Source of the DNA: Streptomyces massasporeus
GTDB taxonomy: Bacteria; Actinomycetota; Actinomycetes; Streptomycetales; Streptomycetaceae
Direction of reading: 5' to 3'
DNA length: 64,000 nt
Assembly (NCBI RefSeq): GCF_014648995.1
Contig: NZ_BMSE01000028.1
Coordinates: 27,070 to 91,069 of the forward strand
Under the pieces are notes generated by a model, which worked only from the letters and a program-made list of their open reading frames with translations, was not told the origin of the DNA and searched no databases. The position numbers and the translations under genes were made by a program. Shown here piece by piece: positions 41,781 through 48,577 of this stretch; within the stretch, counting starts at the first letter, position 1; the number at the start of each line of letters is the position of its first letter.

Positions 41781-41954
41781 TCAGACCTCGAGGACCTGGC
41801 GCTTGTTGTAGGTGCCGCAAGACGGGCACGCGATGTGCTGCTGCTTGGGCTCGTGGCAGCGCTCGCACGCAACCAGGGTGGGGACCGCAGCCTTCCACTG
41901 CGACCGGCGGTGGCGCGTGTTGCTGCGCGACATCTTCCGCTTCGGAACAGCCAC
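41781..41954 (-). CDS. rpmF: 50S ribosomal protein L32, zinc-ribbon form
   Basis: 57 residues: MAVPKRKMSRSNTRHRRSQW, then a zinc ribbon with CERC and CPSC. It is thus the zinc-binding (C+) variant; Streptomyces usually encodes a zinc-free paralogue under Zur elsewhere. GTG 41954, 2 nt after the DUF177 stop. Confidence 0.96.
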   Translation of the reverse strand: MAVPKRKMSRSNTRHRRSQWKAAVPTLVACERCHEPKQQHIACPSCGTYNKRQVLEV

Positions 41955-41956
41955 GG

Positions 41957-42607
41957 CTACTTCTCCTGCTTCTCGTCGACGCCCGCTTCCGCTTCGGCGC
42001 CGCTCATCTCGTCCTTCTCGCCGTCCTTCATGGTGCCGGCGAGTCCCTGCAATGCCGCCCAACGGATGTCGACGGCGTCGTGGTGGTGGTCCGGGTCGTC
42101 CGCCAGCCGCGCGCCACACTCGGCGCACAGACCGGGGCAGTCTTCCCGGCACACCGGCTGCATCGGCAGTGCGAGCACCACCGCATCACGCAGCACGGGC
42201 TCGAGGTCGAACAAGCCGTCCTCGAGGAAGAGCCTGTCCTCGTCGTCCTCGGCGTCGTCGCCCGGCTCCGCGATCACGCGGCCCCGGTCGTCGGCGTCAG
42301 GGTACGAGAACATCTCCTGGAACTCCGCTTCGAGCTCCTGCTCGAGCGGCTCCAGACACCTTACGCACTCCCCTTCGGCCGCGGCACGGGCGGTGCCTGT
42401 GACGAGCACCCCTTCCATGACCGACTCCAGGCGGAGTCCGAGCTCCACCGGGGCGCCTTCCGGCACTCCGATGACTCCCTTGAGACCGAGGTCCTTGGGA
42501 GCGTCGACCGTGCGGGTCAGGCGCTGCAGCGCACCAGGCCGCCGGCCCAGCTCGTGCGTGTCGAACACGAGGGGGTTGCGGTGGTCGCGGCGGGCGTTCA
42601 GGGCCAT
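41957..42607 (-). CDS. DUF177/YceD-family protein
   Basis: 216 residues. The YceD/DUF177 family is encoded just before rpmF in most bacteria and in plants affects 23S rRNA accumulation; the bacterial role is not settled. Visible are the core ECVRCLEPLEQELEAEFQEMF and the C-terminal CREDCPGLCAECGARLADDP, a four-Cys zinc-site-like pattern. ATG 42607 is preceded by AGCAGGA. The same frame is open far upstream, through the divIVA-like gene, as a shadow. Confidence 0.92.
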   Translation of the reverse strand: MALNARRDHRNPLVFDTHELGRRPGALQRLTRTVDAPKDLGLKGVIGVPEGAPVELGLRLESVMEGVLVTGTARAAAEGECVRCLEPLEQELEAEFQEMFSYPDADDRGRVIAEPGDDAEDDEDRLFLEDGLFDLEPVLRDAVVLALPMQPVCREDCPGLCAECGARLADDPDHHHDAVDIRWAALQGLAGTMKDGEKDEMSGAEAEAGVDEKQEK

Positions 42608-42735
42608 TCCTGCTTTCGATCTGGTGAGCTCGGGGGATGCTGCCCTTCGGTGTTCCCGGGCAGCGTTGATCGCGGACGTACGCGCGACCGAAGAGCCAGG
42701 ATACTGGACCTTTCGCTGTCGGCCCAATCCGGTCC

Positions 42736-43824
42736 TCAGCCCTGGCCCCGACCCTGCTCGTAGGCCCGCAACTGCTCGGCGCTGATCATGCCGGTGTCGA
42801 AGAGGCTGGTCTCGTCGAGGGCGTACCCCTGCTGGGCGTGGTGGCCCTGCTGCTGCGCCTGCTGCTGGGCCTGGTTCGGGTCGTAGGCCGCCTGCTGGGG
42901 GTCGTAGCCCTGGTACGCGTAGGGATCGGCGTGCTGGTAGCCGTAGGGGTCCTGCTGGGCCGCGTAGGCCTGCTGCGGGTAGCCGCCGTACGGATCCTGC
43001 TGCTGGACCGGGTCGCCTCCCGCCGGGGCGTAGCCGGCGGTCGGGGCATACGCCGGCTGTGCGTAGTCCTGCTGCGGGGCGGGCTGCCCGGCCGGGGTCT
43101 CCTGCTCGGCGAGGGCGGCCAGGTCGGCGAGGTAGTCGGCGTCGCTGGAGTGCTGGACGGTGCTCGCGTCGTCGGCGAGGGAGCCGAGGTCGTCGGTGGC
43201 GATGCGGCCGTGCAGTTTCTGGCGGCCGCGGCCGACGGCCTCCAGCGTCTTGGCGAGGACCGCCTCGAAGGCACCCAGCTTGACGTCGACGTACTCGTCG
43301 GCGCTGCGGCGCTGGGTCTCCGGGTCGTGGCTGCGCTCGGGGGCGTCCTCGTCCTCGTAGCCCTGCTCGTCGACGCCGGGGCCGGTGCCCAGGAGCTTCT
43401 CGCGGCCGCGGCCGACGGAGCCCAGGGTCTTGGTGAGGACGACCTCGAAGTTGGCGAGCTTGGAGTCGACGTACTCGTCGGCCTCGGCGCGGATCTCCTC
43501 GGCCTCCTGGCGGGCCTCGGCGAGGATCCGGTCGGCCTCGGCCTGGGAGCGGCGGGCGACCTCGGTGCCGGAGATCAGCGAGCCCCGCTCGGCGTGCGCG
43601 CTCTCGATGATCTGCTGGGCCTCGTGGCGGGCCTGCTCGACCATCTGCTCGCGTCCGCCGATCAGCTCCTGGGCCTGGGCGAGGGAGTCGGGCAGGGCCG
43701 CGCGCACCTCCTCCAGCAGCGCGAGCAGGTCGGCGCGGTTGACCACGCACGAGGCCGACATGGGCATGGACCTGGCGCCGGAGACCGCGGAGACGATCTC
43801 GTCGAGCTTCTTCTGCACGTCCAC
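42736..43824 (-). CDS. DivIVA-like / ATP-synthase-b-like coiled-coil protein with Gln/Tyr-rich tail
   Basis: 362 residues. Residues 1-130 are a coiled coil (LAQAQELIGGREQMVEQARH, RRSQAEADRILAEARQEAEE). Then a module of about 33 residues occurs twice: ADEYVDSKLANFEVVLTKTL GSVGRGREKL in copy one and ADEYVDVKLGAFEAVLAKTL EAVGRGRQKL in copy two. The last 130 residues are low-complexity, rich in Gln, Tyr, Pro and Ala (QQDPYGGYPQQAYAAQQ). Commonly annotated as a cell-division initiation protein, but a polar-growth role is unproven. GTG 43824. Upstream of DUF177-rpmF-rnc. Confidence 0.8.
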   Translation of the reverse strand: MDVQKKLDEIVSAVSGARSMPMSASCVVNRADLLALLEEVRAALPDSLAQAQELIGGREQMVEQARHEAQQIIESAHAERGSLISGTEVARRSQAEADRILAEARQEAEEIRAEADEYVDSKLANFEVVLTKTLGSVGRGREKLLGTGPGVDEQGYEDEDAPERSHDPETQRRSADEYVDVKLGAFEAVLAKTLEAVGRGRQKLHGRIATDDLGSLADDASTVQHSSDADYLADLAALAEQETPAGQPAPQQDYAQPAYAPTAGYAPAGGDPVQQQDPYGGYPQQAYAAQQDPYGYQHADPYAYQGYDPQQAAYDPNQAQQQAQQQGHHAQQGYALDETSLFDTGMISAEQLRAYEQGRGQG

Positions 43825-43945
43825 CGTGTGCTCGCCACTCTCTACAGATGCGTTGGAGACGGACGGGACGACTGTACGGCCATGGGGTCCACGCCGAACA
43901 CCGGGTGACGGGCAGTCAGTCCCCGAAGGGACGACAGGGGCCGGT

Positions 43946-44425
43946 TCAGTCCTTCCTCAGACGCTCGGTGAGCTCACCGAGGACCTCGGCCGGGACCAGG
44001 TGGGAGACGTCGCCGCCCCAGGTCGCGACCTCCTTGACCAGGGAGGACGACAGGAAGCTGTAGGTGGGGTTGGTGGGGATGAAGAGGGTCTCCACGCCCG
44101 AGAGGCCGTTGTTCATCTGGGCCATCTGCAGCTCGTAGTCGAAGTCGCTGACCGCGCGCAGGCCCTTGACGATGGCGGGGATGTCGCGCTGCTTGCAGAA
44201 GTCGACGAGCAGGCCGTGGAAGGCCTCCACGCGGACGTTGCCGTACTCGGCGGTGACCCGGCGGATCAGGTCGATCCGCTCCTCGATCTCGAACAGGCCC
44301 TTCTTGGCCTGGTTGATCATCACCGCGACATAGACCTCGTCGTACAGCCTGGAGGCGCGGGAGATGATGTCGAGGTGTCCGTTGGTGATCGGGTCGAACG
44401 ACCCGGGACAGACGGCGCGGCGCAC
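43946..44425 (-). CDS. coaD: Phosphopantetheine adenylyltransferase
   Basis: Penultimate coenzyme A step: 4'-phosphopantetheine plus ATP gives dephospho-CoA. 159 residues from GTG 44425, which has GAGGGA 6-7 nt upstream; the more distant ATG 44455 overlaps rsmD by 4 nt but lacks a site. Motifs CPGSFDPITNGHLDII (T/HxGH nucleotidyltransferase site) and TYSFLSSSLVKEVATWGGDV. Encoded after rsmD. Confidence 0.96.
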   Translation of the reverse strand: MRRAVCPGSFDPITNGHLDIISRASRLYDEVYVAVMINQAKKGLFEIEERIDLIRRVTAEYGNVRVEAFHGLLVDFCKQRDIPAIVKGLRAVSDFDYELQMAQMNNGLSGVETLFIPTNPTYSFLSSSLVKEVATWGGDVSHLVPAEVLGELTERLRKD

Positions 44426-44451
44426 TTGTGATCCCTCGCTCTCCGGTCCGG

Positions 44452-45039
44452 TCATCGTGCGTCTTCGCACGTAGAGGCGGCGCGACCGTACCAAAACGTT
44501 CCCTCGCCGTAGCGACGGGCCCTCAGGGGTTCGAAGCCTGCGGGCCACCGGAATTCACCGCCTCTGGTGCTGCGCTCCACGGTGACGAGGGCTTCCTCGG
44601 CGAGCCAGCCCTCGGTGCGGAGTGTGAGGAGGATCTCCCGAAGATCGTCGTCGGTGACGGCGTACGGGGGGTCGAGGAAGACGAGGTCGTAGGGGTCGCC
44701 GGGGGGTGTCGTGCGGATGATCTGTTCCGCTTTGCCCGCTCTGACCTCGGCGCCGGGGAGGCCGAGGTTCTTGACGTTCTCGCGGACCGTTCGGACGGCC
44801 TTGGCGTCGGCTTCGACGAGGAGGGTGTGGCCGGCGCCTCGGGAGAGGGCCTCCAGGCCCACGGCGCCCGAGCCGGCGTAGAGGTCGAGGACGCGTTCGC
44901 CGTCCAGGGGGCCGCCGAGGAGGGATTGCCAGGTGGAGAAGAGGCCTTCGCGTGCGCGGTCGGAGGTGGGGCGGGTGCCGGTGCCGGGCGGTACGGCGAG
45001 TCGACGTCCGCCGGCTGTGCCGGCGATCACGCGGGTCAT
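44452..45039 (-). CDS. rsmD: 16S rRNA (guanine966-N2)-methyltransferase RsmD
   Basis: 195 residues. N-terminal MTRVIAGTAGGRRLAVPPGT with PTSDRAREGLFS, SAM motif VLDLYAGSGAVGLEALSRGA, and the N6/N2-methyltransferase signature LVFLDPPY. Methylates G966 of 16S rRNA in assembled 30S. ATG 45039. The 113-nt gap to recG contains a dispersed repeat. Confidence 0.95.
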   Translation of the reverse strand: MTRVIAGTAGGRRLAVPPGTGTRPTSDRAREGLFSTWQSLLGGPLDGERVLDLYAGSGAVGLEALSRGAGHTLLVEADAKAVRTVRENVKNLGLPGAEVRAGKAEQIIRTTPPGDPYDLVFLDPPYAVTDDDLREILLTLRTEGWLAEEALVTVERSTRGGEFRWPAGFEPLRARRYGEGTFWYGRAASTCEDAR

Positions 45040-45077
45040 CTGTGGTCCTTGGTCGTGGGCGGCTTCAGGTATCAGTG

Positions 45078-45133
45078 TGGCTGGTCGCGCCCGCGCGGCG
45101 GTAGCCGCATATGAGTTACAGCCCCGCGCCCCT
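45078..45133. repeat. Dispersed Streptomyces intergenic repeat (long form)
   Basis: 56 nt beginning tggctggtcgcgcccgcgcg and ending cagccccgcgcccct, with a small gcggcggtagccgc hairpin in the middle. The two ends match the element inside smc. Elements of this pattern are found in many copies between genes in Streptomyces. It sits just after recG, before rsmD. Confidence 0.75.
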
Positions 45134-45152
45134 CCAGGAGGGTCAGTCACCC

Positions 45153-48100
45153 TCACCCCTTTTCCAAGTACTGCTCCCTCTCCTCGTCCAAAAGGGCGTC
45201 CAATGCCGTCCGGAGCGCGGGCAGGTGAGTCAGCTCCGGGTCGGCGGCCACTACCGCCGTCGCTTCCTCCCTCGCCTCCGCGATGATCTCCTCGTCCTCG
45301 ATGACGGCGAGGACCTTCAGGGAGGTCCTGGCGCCCGACTGGGCCTGGCCGAGGACGTCGCCCTCGCGGCGTTGTTCCAGGTCGATGCGGGAGAGTTCGA
45401 AGCCGTCGAGGGTGGCGGCGACCGCGCCCAGGCGCTGGCGGGCCGGGCTCGCCTCGGGCATCTCGGTGACCAGGAGGCAGAGGCCGGGGGCCGAGCCACG
45501 GCCGACGCGGCCGCGCAGCTGGTGGAGCTGGGAGACGCCGAAGCGGTCGGCGTCCATGATCACCATGGCGGTGGCGTTGGGGACGTTGACGCCGACCTCG
45601 ATGACCGTCGTGGCGACCAGGACGTGGGTCTCGCCGGCGGCGAAGCGGCGCATGACGGCGTCCTTGTCGTCGGGGTGCATCCTCCCGTGGAGCACCTCCA
45701 CCCGCAGGCCCTGCAGGGGGCCCTTGGACAGGTGGCCGGCCACGTCGAGGACGGCGAGGGGCGGGCGCTTCTCCGCCTCGTCCTCCGGGGACTTCTTCTT
45801 GGCGGACTTCTTGGGGTCGTCCTCCTCGTCGCCGATGCGGGGGCAGACCACGTAGGCCTGGTGGCCGTTCTCCACCTCCTCGCGGACCCTTTCCCACGCG
45901 CGGGACAGGAAGTGCGGCTTGTCGGCGGCCGGGACCACATGGCTGGCGATCGGCGAGCGGCCGGCCGGGAGCTGGTCGAGGACGGAGGTCTCCAGGTCGC
46001 CGAAGACGGTCATGGCGACCGTGCGCGGGATGGGCGTGGCGGTCATGACCAGCAGATGCGGGGGCTGTTTGCCCTTGCCGCGCAGGGCATCGCGCTGCTC
46101 GACGCCGAAGCGGTGCTGTTCGTCGACCACGACCAGGCCCAGGTCGTGGAACTGCACCTTGTCCTCGATCAGCGCGTGCGTGCCGATGACGATGCCAGCC
46201 TCGCCGGTGGTGAGGTCGAGCAGGGCGTGCCGCCGGGCGGCCGCTCCCATGGAACCGGTGAGCAGCACGACCTTGGTGGCCTGCTCGGCCCCGCCCAGCA
46301 TGCCGCCCTCGGCCAGCTCGCCCATCATCTCGACGATCGACCGGTGGTGCTGCTGCGCGAGCACTTCGGTGGGCGCGAGCATGGCGGCCTGCCCGCCCGC
46401 GTCGACCACGGCGAGCATGGCGCGCAGGGCGACCATGGTGTTGTGGGTGACCGTGAAGTTGTCGGTGACGTAGGCATGGCTGGGGTGGGCGACGCTGATG
46501 CACTGGACGGGCTTCCGCCCCACGTACTCGACCGCCCGGATGCCGCGCCGGAACGTGTGGTACTTCGGCCTCGGACGCACGCGATCTGCTTTGCGGGTGA
46601 GCCGGAACGGGGCATACGCGTCCGGCAGCGACACCTGCACGTTGTACGCGGCTTTCTTCGGCAGGACGCGTGCCCGGCCTCCCAAAGAGCGCACGAGCCA
46701 TGCGACGTCCTCCGCGAGCCGGCGTGAAGCCGAGCAAAGGGAGATGCTCAGGCCGTCGGCCTGGACGGTGCCGTCCATGTCCAGGAGCCCTTGCAGGACG
46801 GCGAGACGGTCCTTGATCGAAGCGTTTTTGAAAGCCGGAGGGACGAACTTGTCGTGGGACGTCCTTCCCCAGAGGCCCAACTCGCGCAAGACCTGGATGA
46901 CCGGATTCCGCACGCCTCCAGCACGTTGCTTGAGCTGGATCGTGTAGTCACAGTGGGACCCCTTCACCGGTACCAGCCGGCAATCAGGCGCCACTGCCGC
47001 CGCCACCGCCTCACGGATCTCGTCGTCGATGATGGAAAGACGGAGATTGTGCCGGAATGAACCATCCCCCAACAGCAGCCCGATCAGGTAAGGGTCGAGG
47101 GGCAGCCCGTCGTCACCGCCGAGGTCGACCGGCTGCGCAGGCGGGATGTACCACTTAGAGGACCCGTTGGCCTTGAACGTGTCGAGACGGATCTCCCGGG
47201 CCGTCATGACCTTGGGAGTCTGGCCACGGTGCCAGCCACAGCTCGTGCCGACGATCCAGAGATGCTCGTCGTCGCACTCGACGGAACTCCCGTCGGACAG
47301 GACCAAGCGCCACACATCGCGCTCACCCTGCGGGAAGACACCATCGATCAGCCCGATGCCTCCGTCCGGCACCACCACCTCGTCACCCACCCGCAGATCT
47401 CCCATGCGGCGGAAGCCCGAAGGTGTGAGCACCTGCGCGTCGAGGGGCTGGGCCTTGCCCGAACCGACCTCCCCCTGCAACAGCCGGTGCATCGGATGGT
47501 CGGTGGCCAGGTCGTCGAAGATCTCTCTCGAGACGCGCTGCTGGCCGTCGGTGAGGGTGAAGGGGAGGCGGGCGTCGAAGGCGGTGAGGAGGCCGGCGGG
47601 GGCCGGCTTGCGGGGGACGGCGGGGAGTTGGGCGTCCGCGTGGCGGCGGCGGGCCAGGGCGACCTGGAGGACGAAGGCCTCGTCCCACTTGAGTCGGGAG
47701 CGGGCGTCCTCGATGTCGGCCTTGGTGTGCGGGCGGTGGATCTTGAGGAGGGCTTCGGGGAGCGGGACCAGGCCGCGGCCCTCGCGCAGGGTCTCCGGGA
47801 GCGGGTCGACGGCCTCCTGGGCGGTGGGCAGCACCGTCTGGATCGCCTTGCCGATCTTCCAGGACTCGAGCTTGGCGGTGGCGGGGTAGATCGGAATCAG
47901 GGCGCCCGCCCAGGTCTCGACGGACTCCGCCGGATCGTCGTCGGTACCGCGCAACAACTCGTAGGCCGGGTGTGCGAGTTGGAGGCGGCGGTTGAAGACG
48001 GAGACCTTGCCCGCGAACATCGCGCGGGTGCCCGGCAGGAGTTCCTTGTGGGGCTTGTGGACGCCCGCGCCGAAGAAGACCAGTTGGAGCCGGCCGCTGC

Positions 48101-48395
48101 CGTCCGTGATCGTGACCTCCAGGCGCTGGCCCTTGCCGCGCGGGGCCTTGGCGGAGGCGAAGGTGTGCAGGCGGGCGTCGGCTACCTGCGCGACCACCGT
48201 GACGTGCTCGTCCATGGGGAGGTCGGCGAGGTGGGTGAGCTGGCCGCGCTCCTCGTATCTGCGCGGGTAGTGGTGGAGGAGGTCGCCGACGGTGAGCAGG
48301 CCGAGGTGCTCGGCCATCACCTTCGCGGTGGCGGGGCCGAGCACCGACTTCAGCGGTTGTCGCAGGGGTTCTTCCAGTGCGGGCACGAGATCCAT
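45153..48395 (-). CDS. recG: ATP-dependent DNA helicase RecG, interrupted by an intein
   Basis: RecG reverses stalled forks and migrates Holliday junctions. The primary product is 1080 residues from ATG 48395: wedge/OB region (residues about 60-140), helicase motif I GEVGSGK ending at residue 314, then a 338-residue intein (315-652), then the rest of the helicase from Thr653: LAPTEVLAQQH, VVVDEQHRFGVEQRDAL (DEQH near residue 758), VMTATPIPRTVAMT, VVCPRIGDEEDD, VATTVIEVGVNVPNA, QLRGRVGRGSAPGLCLL. Removing the intein gives 742 residues, the usual RecG size, and restores GSGKT. The frame is open 80 codons further upstream but that would overlap the divergent Hsp90-like gene. Confidence 0.96.
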   Translation of the reverse strand: MDLVPALEEPLRQPLKSVLGPATAKVMAEHLGLLTVGDLLHHYPRRYEERGQLTHLADLPMDEHVTVVAQVADARLHTFASAKAPRGKGQRLEVTITDGSGRLQLVFFGAGVHKPHKELLPGTRAMFAGKVSVFNRRLQLAHPAYELLRGTDDDPAESVETWAGALIPIYPATAKLESWKIGKAIQTVLPTAQEAVDPLPETLREGRGLVPLPEALLKIHRPHTKADIEDARSRLKWDEAFVLQVALARRRHADAQLPAVPRKPAPAGLLTAFDARLPFTLTDGQQRVSREIFDDLATDHPMHRLLQGEVGSGKAQPLDAQVLTPSGFRRMGDLRVGDEVVVPDGGIGLIDGVFPQGERDVWRLVLSDGSSVECDDEHLWIVGTSCGWHRGQTPKVMTAREIRLDTFKANGSSKWYIPPAQPVDLGGDDGLPLDPYLIGLLLGDGSFRHNLRLSIIDDEIREAVAAAVAPDCRLVPVKGSHCDYTIQLKQRAGGVRNPVIQVLRELGLWGRTSHDKFVPPAFKNASIKDRLAVLQGLLDMDGTVQADGLSISLCSASRRLAEDVAWLVRSLGGRARVLPKKAAYNVQVSLPDAYAPFRLTRKADRVRPRPKYHTFRRGIRAVEYVGRKPVQCISVAHPSHAYVTDNFTVTHNTMVALRAMLAVVDAGGQAAMLAPTEVLAQQHHRSIVEMMGELAEGGMLGGAEQATKVVLLTGSMGAAARRHALLDLTTGEAGIVIGTHALIEDKVQFHDLGLVVVDEQHRFGVEQRDALRGKGKQPPHLLVMTATPIPRTVAMTVFGDLETSVLDQLPAGRSPIASHVVPAADKPHFLSRAWERVREEVENGHQAYVVCPRIGDEEDDPKKSAKKKSPEDEAEKRPPLAVLDVAGHLSKGPLQGLRVEVLHGRMHPDDKDAVMRRFAAGETHVLVATTVIEVGVNVPNATAMVIMDADRFGVSQLHQLRGRVGRGSAPGLCLLVTEMPEASPARQRLGAVAATLDGFELSRIDLEQRREGDVLGQAQSGARTSLKVLAVIEDEEIIAEAREEATAVVAADPELTHLPALRTALDALLDEEREQYLEKG
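46440..47453 (-). other. Class 3-type intein with LAGLIDADG homing endonuclease inside RecG Walker A
   Basis: 338 residues in frame between Lys314 and Thr653 of the RecG precursor. Block A: Ala1 (AQPLDAQVLTPSGFRRMGDL, then RVGDEVVV). Block B: ECDDEHLWIV with His64 and Trp66. Block F: VQCISVAHPSHAYVTDNF with Cys318. Block G: TVTHN, Thr336, His337, Asn338, then extein Thr. Ala1 plus the Trp-Cys-Thr triplet defines class 3 inteins, which use the block F Cys as first nucleophile. Endonuclease: LIGLLLGDGSF (block C, about 123-133), HDKFVPPAF (block D), LAVLQGLLDMDGTV (block E, about 217-230). Codon use (AAA, CCT, GCT) and G+C look less extreme than the flanking recG. Splicing is inferred. Confidence 0.95.
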
Positions 48396-48577
48396 TGCAC
48401 ACCACGCCACTGACAATGGCTTCCAGGCCGCGGCCGGATCGCCGTAAAGATCCCGGAAACCCCTGGTCAGGCGGCTGGTTCGGGCCTTAGGATGACGCGC
48501 TCCCGGCCCTCTTTCGCGGTCACCGCCCCACCGGGACCGCCCGACCCCGCGCCGTCGCGAGTCCCCCCACCGGCGCC

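Noticed and set aside
43870..43945. A terminator between coaD and the DivIVA-like gene
   Set aside because: Only a 5-bp gtccc-cgaa-gggac hairpin is visible; too weak to support.
44452..46737. A 761-codon frame joining rsmD to upstream sequence
   Set aside because: The upstream part is out-of-frame recG; rsmD starts at the family ATG 45039.
46440..47453. RecG insertion as a sequencing or frameshift artefact, or ordinary domain insertion
   Set aside because: The frame is intact for 338 codons, all intein blocks are in order and the boundary restores GSGKT exactly.
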